Source of the DNA: Spirochaetales bacterium
GTDB taxonomy: Bacteria > Spirochaetota > Leptospiria > Leptospirales > Leptonemataceae
Reading direction: 5' to 3'
NCBI GenBank assembly: GCA_015075425.1
Contig: JABTUL010000002.1
Location: 868,001-932,000 of the forward strand
Length of the DNA: 64,000 nucleotides
Each line of letters starts with the position of its first letter. Within the stretch, counting starts at the first letter, position 1. Made by a program: the position numbers and the translations under genes. Positions 27,939-36,542 of the stretch are shown here, piece after piece. Under the pieces are notes generated by a model that saw only the letters and a list, made by a program, of their open reading frames with translations, made no database searches and had not been told where the DNA came from.

Positions 27939-29597
27939 CTACCTGGCCACAGCCGTAAAGAAAGCGGTGCAGAGCTCCGGATCGGCTCCTTCCGTACCTG
28001 AGACGAGCGCCTTGATCTGTAGCTCGGGCTGGTCGTGCAAAATTTGCTCGGGTTGAAAGCTGATTTCTGCAATCGCAGAATCTGTGTAGGCGCAGGTGAC
28101 TTCTTTGAAGTCCTTATCGCATTCCTTTCCGGATGATGCTTGATCTGAGTGGTAGCATACCAGGAAACGGAGATTCAGATAACCCTTGGGTTGGACCCAA
28201 CTGCACTGGTCATGCATATCCCGACCGGGTACATAGCAGTCGAATCCGTCAACCGTTCCGGTATAGCCCTGACCGGTCTTTTGCACGTGAGGGCTTTTCC
28301 GGAAGAGCTCAAAGAAGGGCCAGTACATGGATTTGGGTATTGTGTACTTCATCAGCCCGGACTCTGCGTCGTAGCCGCCCTCGCCAAATTTCATGGCAAA
28401 TTCCAGCGCGGGCCGTTTGAAGCCTTCGTAACGAGCCAGTAGATCCTGCCACTTCCCGGGAATCTGGGCAACGCGATTGCGCAGTCCCGGCCCGCCAATC
28501 GACAGATACACGGGCGTTTCTACCGGCTCAAAGCGGATCTCACCGTCTGCTGTTTTGAGTTTGAAGATCAGGCCCTCTGTTCCGGCCTCCGCCGCTATGG
28601 ACTGGATTTCGACCGTCTGGCCGGACTTTTGCAGAGAGACTCCATACAGCGGTTGCATGGCGATTTGAAAACTTTGAGATTGCAAGCAATCCCCCGGACA
28701 GTTACCTTCCACTGCAAAGTTTGCCCGCTCCAGAGATTTCTGAAAAATCTTCTCCCGGATATACGGAGTATTTTCTTTATTAAATTCCTGCGCCAGACCC
28801 TTCCAGGAAGTGGAGCGCAAAGGAAAGCCGGACAGAAGATTTTTCTCATATTCGGCCATAGCTTTCTCAAGCGGCGGTAGCATCTGTGTGGGAACTTTCC
28901 ACTGAAACAGGGGCGATACTTCCCAGCTGCGGCCTTCCTGATCCACAAAAATCTTTTTTAATTCCGCAAGGGAGCGATACTTCTTGAGCAATGGTGCGAG
29001 TCGGGGATCCTTGAAAGCATGCCGATCCGGAGAGTCGAAGGCTTTCAAAAAAAGGTACACTTCATAAAGCAATCCCATACGTGCCGGCTGTTCCTTGATC
29101 GACAAATAAGTTGCAACAACGAATCTGGTTTCCAGCGCCGGTTGCGTGTTGCTCGGCTTAAGCAACCAGTCGCGGACCTTCAGGGCCGCCTCGGCATCGG
29201 CGGCAGGAAGAATTACCATCATTTGGGCGAGTCCCTCCCCTATGTCTATGGGGAATTCCTCGGGTAATGGGGCCTGGCTGAACCGCTCAGGAGGTAAATA
29301 GCCAACACCGTCTTCGCACTTGATTTCTGCCGGGCATTCGATCTTGAGATACGATTGCTCCCTGCCATCGATTTTCTTGCGTGCCAGCCCCAGCGCTTTG
29401 ACGGCTGCCTTGCCTTTCATTTTTCCGACCACCTCGGGTTTGGCATCCACATCGGCCAGTATTTCAAATTCTGCATCCGGAGCAAAGGCTACGGCCATCA
29501 TGGGATTGGCAAAAGGCTCAAATTTGGGTCCGCAGGCGACAAGGGCAACGGCCGTACTGAGAATGATGGCCCGGATTTCAGACAGAGGTGTTCGCAT
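27939..29597 (-). CDS. Large hypothetical lipoprotein
   Basis: 552 aa from ATG 29597; the open frame extends to 29873 but overlaps the phosphatase gene in another frame. Signal peptide and lipobox end LVAC. An early segment (DVDAKPEVVGKMKGKAAVKALG) looks like an SH3b domain. The middle is helical, and the C-terminal third has cysteines that could form disulphides (CPGDC, and a later CYVPGRDMHDQC). No family recognised for most of it. It sits 88 bases downstream of the sensor phosphatase on the same strand. Confidence 0.65.
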   Translation of the reverse strand: MRTPLSEIRAIILSTAVALVACGPKFEPFANPMMAVAFAPDAEFEILADVDAKPEVVGKMKGKAAVKALGLARKKIDGREQSYLKIECPAEIKCEDGVGYLPPERFSQAPLPEEFPIDIGEGLAQMMVILPAADAEAALKVRDWLLKPSNTQPALETRFVVATYLSIKEQPARMGLLYEVYLFLKAFDSPDRHAFKDPRLAPLLKKYRSLAELKKIFVDQEGRSWEVSPLFQWKVPTQMLPPLEKAMAEYEKNLLSGFPLRSTSWKGLAQEFNKENTPYIREKIFQKSLERANFAVEGNCPGDCLQSQSFQIAMQPLYGVSLQKSGQTVEIQSIAAEAGTEGLIFKLKTADGEIRFEPVETPVYLSIGGPGLRNRVAQIPGKWQDLLARYEGFKRPALEFAMKFGEGGYDAESGLMKYTIPKSMYWPFFELFRKSPHVQKTGQGYTGTVDGFDCYVPGRDMHDQCSWVQPKGYLNLRFLVCYHSDQASSGKECDKDFKEVTCAYTDSAIAEISFQPEQILHDQPELQIKALVSGTEGADPELCTAFFTAVAR

Positions 29598-29685
29598 GGA
29601 GCAAATCCCCGGTAGCGGAGCATGCCGGCAAGTCGGAAAAAGATGGAGCTGCGCATTCCAGCCTTTCCGCATCCGGTGACCCTTT

Positions 29686-31920
29686 CTACTTCTGCAGTCG
29701 GGCCAGTGCTTTCTGCACTTTGGAATTGTGCGGATCAAGCCGGTAAGCCTCTTCCATATAGCGACGGGCTTCCTCTTTGCGGTTGAGTTTGCTGTAAGCA
29801 AAGGCCAGTAGCTCGGGAACTGCGGCCTGATCCGTACGCATGGCCCGGGCCCGCTCCAGAGAGTCAATGGCATCCTCGTGACGACCCAATCGGGCCAGAC
29901 AGAGTCCTTTATAATAATTATATAAAAAAGTGCCCTGTGCTGAAGATGTTTCCAGTTTTGCCATGGCTTCTTGATAAGCTTTATGACGGATCAGGGTGAA
30001 GATTTGATTCATGGTGTAGGTCTGTTCCGATCGCTCCGGCATGACCCGCCCGCTGGCAAAATCGACCCGGATCAGGGAGAGGTCATCGGTCAGTTCTCCC
30101 GAACGCTCAAGGAGGCCCACCAGTTTGCCCAGATCAGCCCGGGATTGCTCTACCAGCCGCAAAAACAAAGTATCATCTTCATTCATGACCGGTTCGCCGT
30201 GCGGATTCTTCAGGCGAATATCATCGCGACCATCCGAACCGCAGATCAATATGTCTGCAGGCTCCAGTTGAAAATGCCTGATATCGATGTCGGATTTGAG
30301 TTGCAGCATACCAATTTTATTCAGGTGCATCTCTTCCTGAAAGAATACAGCCTGCCCGTTGCGATAGAGAACCGGGAGAGGATGTTCAGCGTTGAAGTAG
30401 TAAAGAACTCCGCTTTCGTCATCGATCACACCCAAAAAGCAGCTGATGGCCATGAGACCGTCGAAAGTTAAAAAGACATCCTGCAATTCTTCGAACGTTT
30501 CCAGCAGCCATTCCTGCGGCGTTATTTCCAGAACCTTGTCGTTGGCTGCGGAGCGGCGCATGAGGCTATTGATCACGGTACCCATAACCAGCGCGCCGCC
30601 CGCGCCCTGCATGGATTTTCCCATGGCATCGGCATTCAGGAACATAGTATGGCGGCGGCCACCGGTGAAGCGGAGATTGCCGGAAACGCAAAGGTCGCCG
30701 CCGAGTTCTCCAGGCCGGTCGCGAAAGGAGAAAGATTTCTTCTGTCTGATAAAAAATTCCGTGGATACGGTCTGGCTTTTATTCCAGTTCTTAAACAGAG
30801 GATCGGCCAGAAGATTGGTCAGGTAGTAATCGCCATCCTGTTGGTTCTTTAATGTCTGCACCCGTTCCAGAGTTTCGTTCAGTTCTGCAGTGCGATCGCG
30901 CACCTTTTGTTCCAGATTGCCCGCATAGTCGCGCAGTTCCGCAACCATCTGGTTGAAGGTCTCAGCCAGCGTCCCCAGTTCATCTTTGCTTTTCACGTCG
31001 ATGTAGACATCGAAATCGCGCTGTCGCAATCGCTCTGCTCCGGCATGCAACCTGGAGATGGGCTTTTTGAAAAGCATGGCCAGCAGAAAAGAAACGATGA
31101 TTGAAAGTGCTAAACAGAATACAACAATAGCCTGGTAACTCCGCCGCAGTTCGTGCAAGCGATTGGCCTCACCGGTAACGTCCAGATCCAGGCTCAGCAC
31201 GGCTAACACTCCGCCGTCTTCATCCAGAATCGGGGCCGACCCGGTGAGCCAAGTGCCCCAGCGATCCGTATAAAAATCACCGGCCGATATAGACCGTGAG
31301 GCGAATGCCGCGATCATGGTGCGATCATCAACATGGTACACGCTGCCAATGGGATTTGCTTCTTCGTCGTCATCGATCTGCCCGTTGCCATTTTCATCGA
31401 TAGCCTCATAATCCGAATCGGCCAGAAAGATGATCCGCGAAAAATCGTCATAGCCGGGGCAGGGCACGGTCAAATAGGCAAAGCGAATACGGCTCTGTAA
31501 CGCTGGTTCCAGAGAAACCTGTTCGAAGTTCCGCCAGGGATACGCTTGCGGCATGCTGCCCGCTTTGATTTTCCGCAAAATTTGCACGATGTTCTGGAAA
31601 GAGGAACTTGCCTGCAGCTCTGCGGAGACCTGCGGGTCGAGAGATTCCCAGGAGTCGCCCACCGCAAGATCTTCGATATGCTCATGGGCGGGAAGAGCGG
31701 CTGCGCGCACGGACCGACTCAGCGTCTTGATCTCGCGGCGCTCTTCCGGGCGAAATAAAAAGGTTCCGGTGAGGGCCAGATCCCGCATGCGGTTCTGCAT
31801 CTGGCTGAGCACGATTTCCTGACTCTGTGAATAAAAATAGTAAACCCCGAGAGTTGTGGTTACGGCAGAAAGAAAAAGGATGGCCAGCCCAATTTTAACG
31901 CCAAAAGAAATTCTGAACAT
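29686..31920 (-). CDS. Sensor SpoIIE phosphatase: EF-hand sensor, HAMP, PP2C, TPR
   Basis: 744 aa. TM helix at ~9-30, extracytoplasmic sensor (~35-265), TM (~266-290), HAMP (~290-345) with KSKDELGTLAETFNQMVAEL, a coiled coil, then a SpoIIE/PP2C domain (~395-620: GGDLCV, LNADAMGKSMQGAGGALVMG, ELTDDLSLIRV), and three TPR units to the end. The sensor contains a textbook EF-hand loop at residues 175-186 (DENGNGQIDDDE), with acidic/Asn residues at all ligand positions, so calcium sensing is likely. Output is presumably dephosphorylation of an anti-sigma antagonist. Confidence 0.88.
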   Translation of the reverse strand: MFRISFGVKIGLAILFLSAVTTTLGVYYFYSQSQEIVLSQMQNRMRDLALTGTFLFRPEERREIKTLSRSVRAAALPAHEHIEDLAVGDSWESLDPQVSAELQASSSFQNIVQILRKIKAGSMPQAYPWRNFEQVSLEPALQSRIRFAYLTVPCPGYDDFSRIIFLADSDYEAIDENGNGQIDDDEEANPIGSVYHVDDRTMIAAFASRSISAGDFYTDRWGTWLTGSAPILDEDGGVLAVLSLDLDVTGEANRLHELRRSYQAIVVFCLALSIIVSFLLAMLFKKPISRLHAGAERLRQRDFDVYIDVKSKDELGTLAETFNQMVAELRDYAGNLEQKVRDRTAELNETLERVQTLKNQQDGDYYLTNLLADPLFKNWNKSQTVSTEFFIRQKKSFSFRDRPGELGGDLCVSGNLRFTGGRRHTMFLNADAMGKSMQGAGGALVMGTVINSLMRRSAANDKVLEITPQEWLLETFEELQDVFLTFDGLMAISCFLGVIDDESGVLYYFNAEHPLPVLYRNGQAVFFQEEMHLNKIGMLQLKSDIDIRHFQLEPADILICGSDGRDDIRLKNPHGEPVMNEDDTLFLRLVEQSRADLGKLVGLLERSGELTDDLSLIRVDFASGRVMPERSEQTYTMNQIFTLIRHKAYQEAMAKLETSSAQGTFLYNYYKGLCLARLGRHEDAIDSLERARAMRTDQAAVPELLAFAYSKLNRKEEARRYMEEAYRLDPHNSKVQKALARLQK

Positions 31921-31965
31921 CCAGCATCAGATTCCCCCGCCTTCCAGACGACTGGCAACTAAAAT

Positions 31966-32901
31966 TCAGGGTTGAGCGGCCGGTGCGGTCATGGTTTGCA
32001 ACGCGGCGAAAACAGAGCTGTAATCGCCTTTTGCATTCCAGGCCATCCAGCCGATCGCCTCGCTTTTCTCAATCGCTTCTACCTGCAGGCGTACGTACTC
32101 TGGCAAAGAGACCCGGGCATAGCCAATATTGTAACCAAATGCCTGGACAAAAGGTGCCACCCCCGTGGAAAGCCCCGCTGCTTTGATGCGCGTCACCGAT
32201 TTTTCGATCCCTTCTGTGAGCGTGCCTCCCGGATCAGACATCCGTTTGCGGTCCCCCGTAAAATGGCTGGGATAAAGCATGGGATAGAGGACATGGGTGT
32301 GTCTGGCAAAGAGTTCCAGTTGCTGTCCGATGGCATCATTTTTATTGTAGGGAATGCGGCCAAAAATATCGGCAGAAAGCCGAATTTTGTAGCGGTCCGT
32401 GATGGCCCGCGCTTCCATGAGCAATCCCTCAATAAAATCGTATTTTTTCTGTAGAGAATAGCCCACTCCGCCGTCTGCGAAACGAATGTAGTCCAGCTGG
32501 ATCTCGTCATAGCCGGCCTGGGCCACGGTTTCAATCAAGGCCATGAGCTCTGCACGCCGGGAATCGGCCAGAGGCAGTTTGTTCAGCCCGTCTTGAAAAC
32601 AGACCACCCGCGAAACAGTATAGATGCCGTTGGCTTTCAGGTAAGGGACAACTTCAGGATTCAGGATGGCTTTACGGCCGTTGTATTTCTGCGCATCGAG
32701 GACCAGCGCATTGATCCCCAGAGGCTTGCCTTCCCCGATCAGTTTTTCTATGTGTTCTTTTCGTAAGGAGAGGTGGTTGGGCAAATAAAGCCCCCGCATT
32801 TTGGCGCCGGAAAAAAGCTTTTTCTCCACGGCCGGTGCAGCACAACCCCAGATGCTAAGAACGATGAAAAAAATTGCGGTCCTGAATGTGCGCCCAGTCA
32901 T
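31966..32901 (-). CDS. DUF4015 putative glycoside hydrolase, lipoprotein
   Basis: 311 aa. Lipobox IWGC. The body matches the DUF4015 (GH-like TIM barrel) family: MRGLYLPNHLS, then GINALVLDAQKYNG, GYDEIQLDYIRFADGG, and ADIFGRI. Asp in QLDYIRF and the later HVLYPMLYPSHF belong to the presumed active site. Substrate unknown; these enzymes are thought to act on exopolysaccharide or peptidoglycan. It is expressed toward the sensor phosphatase, 45 bases upstream of it. Confidence 0.82.
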   Translation of the reverse strand: MTGRTFRTAIFFIVLSIWGCAAPAVEKKLFSGAKMRGLYLPNHLSLRKEHIEKLIGEGKPLGINALVLDAQKYNGRKAILNPEVVPYLKANGIYTVSRVVCFQDGLNKLPLADSRRAELMALIETVAQAGYDEIQLDYIRFADGGVGYSLQKKYDFIEGLLMEARAITDRYKIRLSADIFGRIPYNKNDAIGQQLELFARHTHVLYPMLYPSHFTGDRKRMSDPGGTLTEGIEKSVTRIKAAGLSTGVAPFVQAFGYNIGYARVSLPEYVRLQVEAIEKSEAIGWMAWNAKGDYSSVFAALQTMTAPAAQP

Positions 32902-32973
32902 AAATCCTCCAGAGAAGCCCGGTCAGATTCTGCTCAGGACGCCATCTGTAAATGAAAATCGGCGGTTTTCTGT

Positions 32974-34053
32974 TCAATACGCATAGGTAGCTTGCGTGAT
33001 CACGTTGCTAAGTCCGGCAGCAAGGCCATAGTTGGTGAAAGTATTTCCTCCATCCGTGGAAATAGACATCCCGCCCTGCGTCCCTGCGAAAACGTACTGG
33101 CCAACGACGAGGATATCATTTACAAGATTGTGGCCTAGGCCATCAGTGGTGGTTTTGTTGGTAAAGGTGTTTCCGCCGTCCGTTGATGTGCTCAATCCAC
33201 CGCTTGTTCCTGCATACAAAACTCCGTTGGAATAATAAACGGACCGGACAATATTGGCACCCATCCCGTTTGCAGTAGTGCGATTAGTAAAATTCAAACC
33301 ATTATCCGTAGAAATGGAAAGTCCGCCATCCGTTCCGACAAAGATCGTCGTTCCGTTTTTTACTGTCCCTCCACGCACAGTGTTGCTACCAAGGCCCTGC
33401 GCCGTAGTTGCATTTGTAAAACTAACTCCTCCATCTGTGGAGGCCGAGTGGCCAGCAGATGTACCAGCATACACATTCGCGCCGTCGACCAGAACGCTGT
33501 AAACCACATTGCTACCCAGGCCCTGAGCCGTCGTCCGGTTTGTGGGGAAGCTTGCTCCCCCGTCCGTAGAAATGGCCAGCGACGAATTATTGGCCACATA
33601 GACTTCGCTTCCCACCGCAAAGGTATCCCAGGTTGAATTGCTGGCAATCCCATTGCCATTGTTGCGGGTTGAGTAGCTCGCAAAGTCCGTTGTGATGGAG
33701 ACGCCCAGGTCTGTGGTCACAAAAGCGGTGGAATTCAGCCGGAAGATTTCCTGAATATTATTCCCGGCAAGGCCCTGAACTGTCGTGTGGTTGTTATAGG
33801 TGATTCCACCGTCCGTAGAAATGGCAAGGCCGGACTGGGTTCCCGCAAATACATTTTGAGGCCGGGTGATTCCGCCAGAAGTTCCGCTTCCGCTCCCCAG
33901 CAAAGTCCCGTTCAGGAAAGCCACATTAGCCAGCGGACTGCACTGCGGGTCCCCGGTGTGGCAGAAGTCCCCCTGGACAACCCGGCAGGATAAGCTTATA
34001 GAAAGAACTGCCAGCACGGCAGCGCGCAAAAGGGTTCCATTAGTGCAATCCAT
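32974..34053 (-). CDS. Seven-repeat Asp-box (BNR) beta-propeller lipoprotein
   Basis: 359 aa. Signal peptide with lipobox at Cys23 (ISLSC), then a short Cys-containing module (FCHTGDPQCSPLANVAFLNG) and a Gly/Ser linker. From residue 67 to the end there are seven repeats of about 42 residues, each with a VYAGTxxGLSxSTDGGxxF core (Asp box S-x-D-x-G-x-x-F); the second repeat is degenerate. Seven blades would close a propeller. Such proteins resemble sialidase/BNR surface adhesins; no catalytic residues are evident. Adjacent DNA repeats are a consequence of the protein repeats. Confidence 0.85.
   Translation of the reverse strand: MDCTNGTLLRAAVLAVLSISLSCRVVQGDFCHTGDPQCSPLANVAFLNGTLLGSGSGTSGGITRPQNVFAGTQSGLAISTDGGITYNNHTTVQGLAGNNIQEIFRLNSTAFVTTDLGVSITTDFASYSTRNNGNGIASNSTWDTFAVGSEVYVANNSSLAISTDGGASFPTNRTTAQGLGSNVVYSVLVDGANVYAGTSAGHSASTDGGVSFTNATTAQGLGSNTVRGGTVKNGTTIFVGTDGGLSISTDNGLNFTNRTTANGMGANIVRSVYYSNGVLYAGTSGGLSTSTDGGNTFTNKTTTDGLGHNLVNDILVVGQYVFAGTQGGMSISTDGGNTFTNYGLAAGLSNVITQATYAY
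32977..33855 (-). repeat. Seven in-frame ~126-base coding repeats
   Basis: Seven imperfect tandem units encode the propeller blades of the Asp-box lipoprotein. Units 3 to 7 are most alike, each containing an ACxGACGGxGGxxxxTTT-like Asp-box core and a following ACTACTGC-like stretch (read on the minus strand). They are diverged enough that recombination between them is not obvious. Confidence 0.8.
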
Positions 34054-34158
34054 AACATCAATGTGCGCCCATCGAAAAAAAGGGCAATCAAAAAATAGCT
34101 AAAATTCATTGACCGGCGCATACTCCGGAAGGTTCAGGTCGAAGCAGAAGGCTAAGAA

Positions 34159-34932
34159 ATGTATAAAAATTCCCGTCAGGTTGTCCAGAGGAGCGCAATG
34201 ATCGTTTCCTGCGTTCTCTTTGCCGGCTGCTCCACTTTTGGGCAGAAGCAAAACGCTGGTTTTCCGCTGCCGCTGCAAAGAGCTGAGATCCTGTTTGTTA
34301 CAGCGGAGGGCGGCCTGCGACTGCGGTCCCGGCCTGACCTGAACAGCCAGAGAATCATCACCATACCTGATAAAGCGGAAATCAGAAAGCTCAATGAAAT
34401 TGGAGAGGTGATCGTTATTGCCGATAAAGCCGGAAAATGGGTAGAGATTGAATACAACAAATACAAGGGCTGGGTTTTTAGTGGCTATCTGAGAAAGCCG
34501 GAGAAGCCCTCCGTTAAGACACCCATCGTGTGTGCGGACACCGTAGCTCTTCCTCCGGAATGTATAAGACGCAAATCCATCGAGAGATTACAGAGCGCAG
34601 AAATTAAGCCCGACGAAGCAGAGCCAGAAAGGATCATCCTCGCCGGGCCTTTTCAATTTCAGGACAACTGGATCCAAAGGCAGTATGGAAAAATCCCGAC
34701 GGAAAAAGTCAGCGGATCTCTGCACGTGGTGGTTCACAATATGCCCAGGGATCTGGGACCGGTGCAGATTGAAGAGATTAAGGGAACATTGACCTGGAAG
34801 AAAACCCTGCACATTCAGAAATTGTTGTCGGAGGAGATAGCTGCGTTGCATGAGTCCAAATATTTAATAAGACTAAATATCAACGGCTATATTGTGGACG
34901 TGAAGCGTCCGGATAAAAGGGACGGGCGGTGA
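34159..34932 (+). CDS. SH3b-domain lipoprotein
   Basis: 257 aa from ATG 34159; ATG 34198 (MIVSCVLFAGC) would give a tighter signal peptide. Lipobox FAGC. An SH3b domain at ~45-110 contains GLRLRSRPDLNSQRIITIPD and WVEIEYNKYKGWVFSGYL. The C-terminal half (AGPFQFQDNWIQRQYG, then GTLTWKKTLHIQKLL) is unassigned. SH3b domains usually bind cell wall peptides. It is divergent from the propeller lipoprotein. Confidence 0.78.
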   Translation: MYKNSRQVVQRSAMIVSCVLFAGCSTFGQKQNAGFPLPLQRAEILFVTAEGGLRLRSRPDLNSQRIITIPDKAEIRKLNEIGEVIVIADKAGKWVEIEYNKYKGWVFSGYLRKPEKPSVKTPIVCADTVALPPECIRRKSIERLQSAEIKPDEAEPERIILAGPFQFQDNWIQRQYGKIPTEKVSGSLHVVVHNMPRDLGPVQIEEIKGTLTWKKTLHIQKLLSEEIAALHESKYLIRLNINGYIVDVKRPDKRDGR

Positions 34933-35016
34933 ATCGTTCCCTCTATCCTCATTTTTGATCCCGGTTGCTTTTTTCCTTGCACGGCTTATCGTCCTATAGG
35001 GGAAAGAGGCACAGCC

Positions 35017-35703
35017 ATGCAGCCATCCAATATTCAGTCCGGCCCCCTTCGCCTTCTCTTGCCAGGATTCCTGTCCTTGGCCCTTTTATCCGATTGTAAA
35101 GTGGTGGAAGCAGAATGCCTCCCCTATGATGCGGCCTGCCAGCCACTGGCCGTTTCCATTCTATTTGCGAAGCGCGCAGATAGCGATCAGCCCTGCAACC
35201 CGTGCAAGGTTTTTGCCACCCAGGCCACTTATGATGGAGGTCTTGGTGGAATCAGCGGAGCCGACTCCCATTGCAATGCCGATACCCTCCGGCCCGCCGG
35301 GGGAACCTATAAGGCATTACTTGTCGACTCTGGCAACCGTGTGGCCTGCACTACAGCAAACTGTGTTACAGGGGGCAGTTCGGAGCACATCGACTGGGTA
35401 CTGCAACGCAACATGCAGTACAACCGGATCGATGGGACTCCCATTACCCTGACCAATGAACTGGCCCTTTTTGTTTTCCCGATGACCAATGCAATCGACA
35501 CTGCGAGCCGACCTGTTTGGACGGGCTTTGACATGGCGACGCCTTGGTCGGCCACAGCTGGTTCCCTGTGTACTGATTGGACAGATCCGCTTGGACCCGG
35601 TGGCCGTAGCGCAACCTCTGACAATACGGGCTACAGCACAGGCATGAGCAACACTACTTCCGGTTGTGGTACGACGGCGGCCCTCTATTGCGTGGAGCAA
35701 TAG
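35017..35703 (+). CDS. DUF1554-family lipoprotein
   Basis: 228 aa. Signal peptide with a loose lipobox at Cys27 (LLSDC), then CKVVEAEC and CQPLAVSI, much like the start of the propeller lipoprotein 1 kb away. Residues ~60-228 match DUF1554: KVFATQATYDGGLGGISGAD, GTYKALLVD, CTTANCVTGGSSEHIDWVLQ, and a final Cys. DUF1554 proteins form a paralogous family in Leptospira and are suspected to be surface exposed. The ligand is unknown. Confidence 0.88.
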   Translation: MQPSNIQSGPLRLLLPGFLSLALLSDCKVVEAECLPYDAACQPLAVSILFAKRADSDQPCNPCKVFATQATYDGGLGGISGADSHCNADTLRPAGGTYKALLVDSGNRVACTTANCVTGGSSEHIDWVLQRNMQYNRIDGTPITLTNELALFVFPMTNAIDTASRPVWTGFDMATPWSATAGSLCTDWTDPLGPGGRSATSDNTGYSTGMSNTTSGCGTTAALYCVEQ

Positions 35704-35719
35704 ATGCACTTATCACGCA

Positions 35720-36541
35720 TCACCTCCCCCGTCTGAAAACCGGATAATTTTCCAGCGCAGCCAGTGGCGTTCCCGTAGCCAGAGCCGGCGGGTAGTAGGC
35801 TTGCAAGAGACAGAGCCCGTGTGGTCTGGCAGTGGGCCCGGCAACATTGCGGTCTGCTGATTGAAGCAGGCGCTCCATATCCACCGGGATCTTGTTTTGC
35901 GCCATAGCAACTACCGTACCCACCAGAATGCGAATCATGTTATGCAAAAATGCGTTGCCCCGGATCTGGAAACGCAAGAGCTCCCCTTCACGATCATCAC
36001 GGACGAGAGCGATTTTGTCCAGGTAGCGCATGGTATTTTCTTCACGGTATTCGGCGCGGGTGAAGCTGGCAAAATCATGTTCGCCGCATAGTGCCTGCAA
36101 TGCCTGATGGATTTCTGGAACCGGCAGGGGTTGCCGTACCCACAAAGAGCGATCCGCATACAGCACGCTACGAACTTCCGAATTCCAGATAAGATATTCG
36201 TACTCACGCGCCAGGCAGGAAAATCGCGGGTGAAAATCGTCCCGGGTGGCAAAGAGACTGCGCATCGCTATTTGTGGCGGCAGGATAGAATTCAGACTGC
36301 GCAAGGCGCCCGCTGTTAACAATCTCTCCAATCGATCGCTACGGATGTTCGCTGTGCTGAAACTGCAAACCTGGCCTCTGGCATGGACCCCGGCATCGGT
36401 GCGGCCGGCGCACTGGATGCGGATGGTTGACCCGGAAAAGACGGACAGCGCTTTTTCCAGTTCGGACTGGACGGTGGGCAGATCCGGTTGCCACTGAAAG
36501 CCGGCAAAAGTCTTACCGTCGTATTCGCAGATAAAGGCCAG
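35720..36541 (-). CDS. truA: tRNA pseudouridine synthase A, apparent CTG start
   Basis: About 273 aa if it starts at the CTG 36541-36539. The frame continues unbroken above the first orthodox start (a TTG at 36331): it encodes AFICEYDGKTFAGFQWQPDL and the catalytic AGRTDAGVHA with Asp49. No ATG, GTG or TTG exists between this N-terminus and the stop in the frame (at 36566-36568), so TruA must use CTG, or another weak codon. The rest (FHPRFSCLAREYEYLIWN, GNAFLHNMIRILVG) is typical. It modifies U38-U40 in tRNA. Start is one base after the preceding gene's stop. Confidence 0.88.
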   Translation of the reverse strand: MAFICEYDGKTFAGFQWQPDLPTVQSELEKALSVFSGSTIRIQCAGRTDAGVHARGQVCSFSTANIRSDRLERLLTAGALRSLNSILPPQIAMRSLFATRDDFHPRFSCLAREYEYLIWNSEVRSVLYADRSLWVRQPLPVPEIHQALQALCGEHDFASFTRAEYREENTMRYLDKIALVRDDREGELLRFQIRGNAFLHNMIRILVGTVVAMAQNKIPVDMERLLQSADRNVAGPTARPHGLCLLQAYYPPALATGTPLAALENYPVFRRGR

Positions 36542-36542
36542 G

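Noticed and set aside
29598-29873. Upstream part of the 644-codon frame before the large lipoprotein
   Set aside because: It overlaps the phosphatase's TPR part in another frame, and the lipoprotein signal peptide starts at 29597.
32977-33855. Tandem DNA repeats that could be taken for CRISPR or a satellite
   Set aside because: The units are ~126 bases, coding and in frame, and explained by propeller blades of the lipoprotein.
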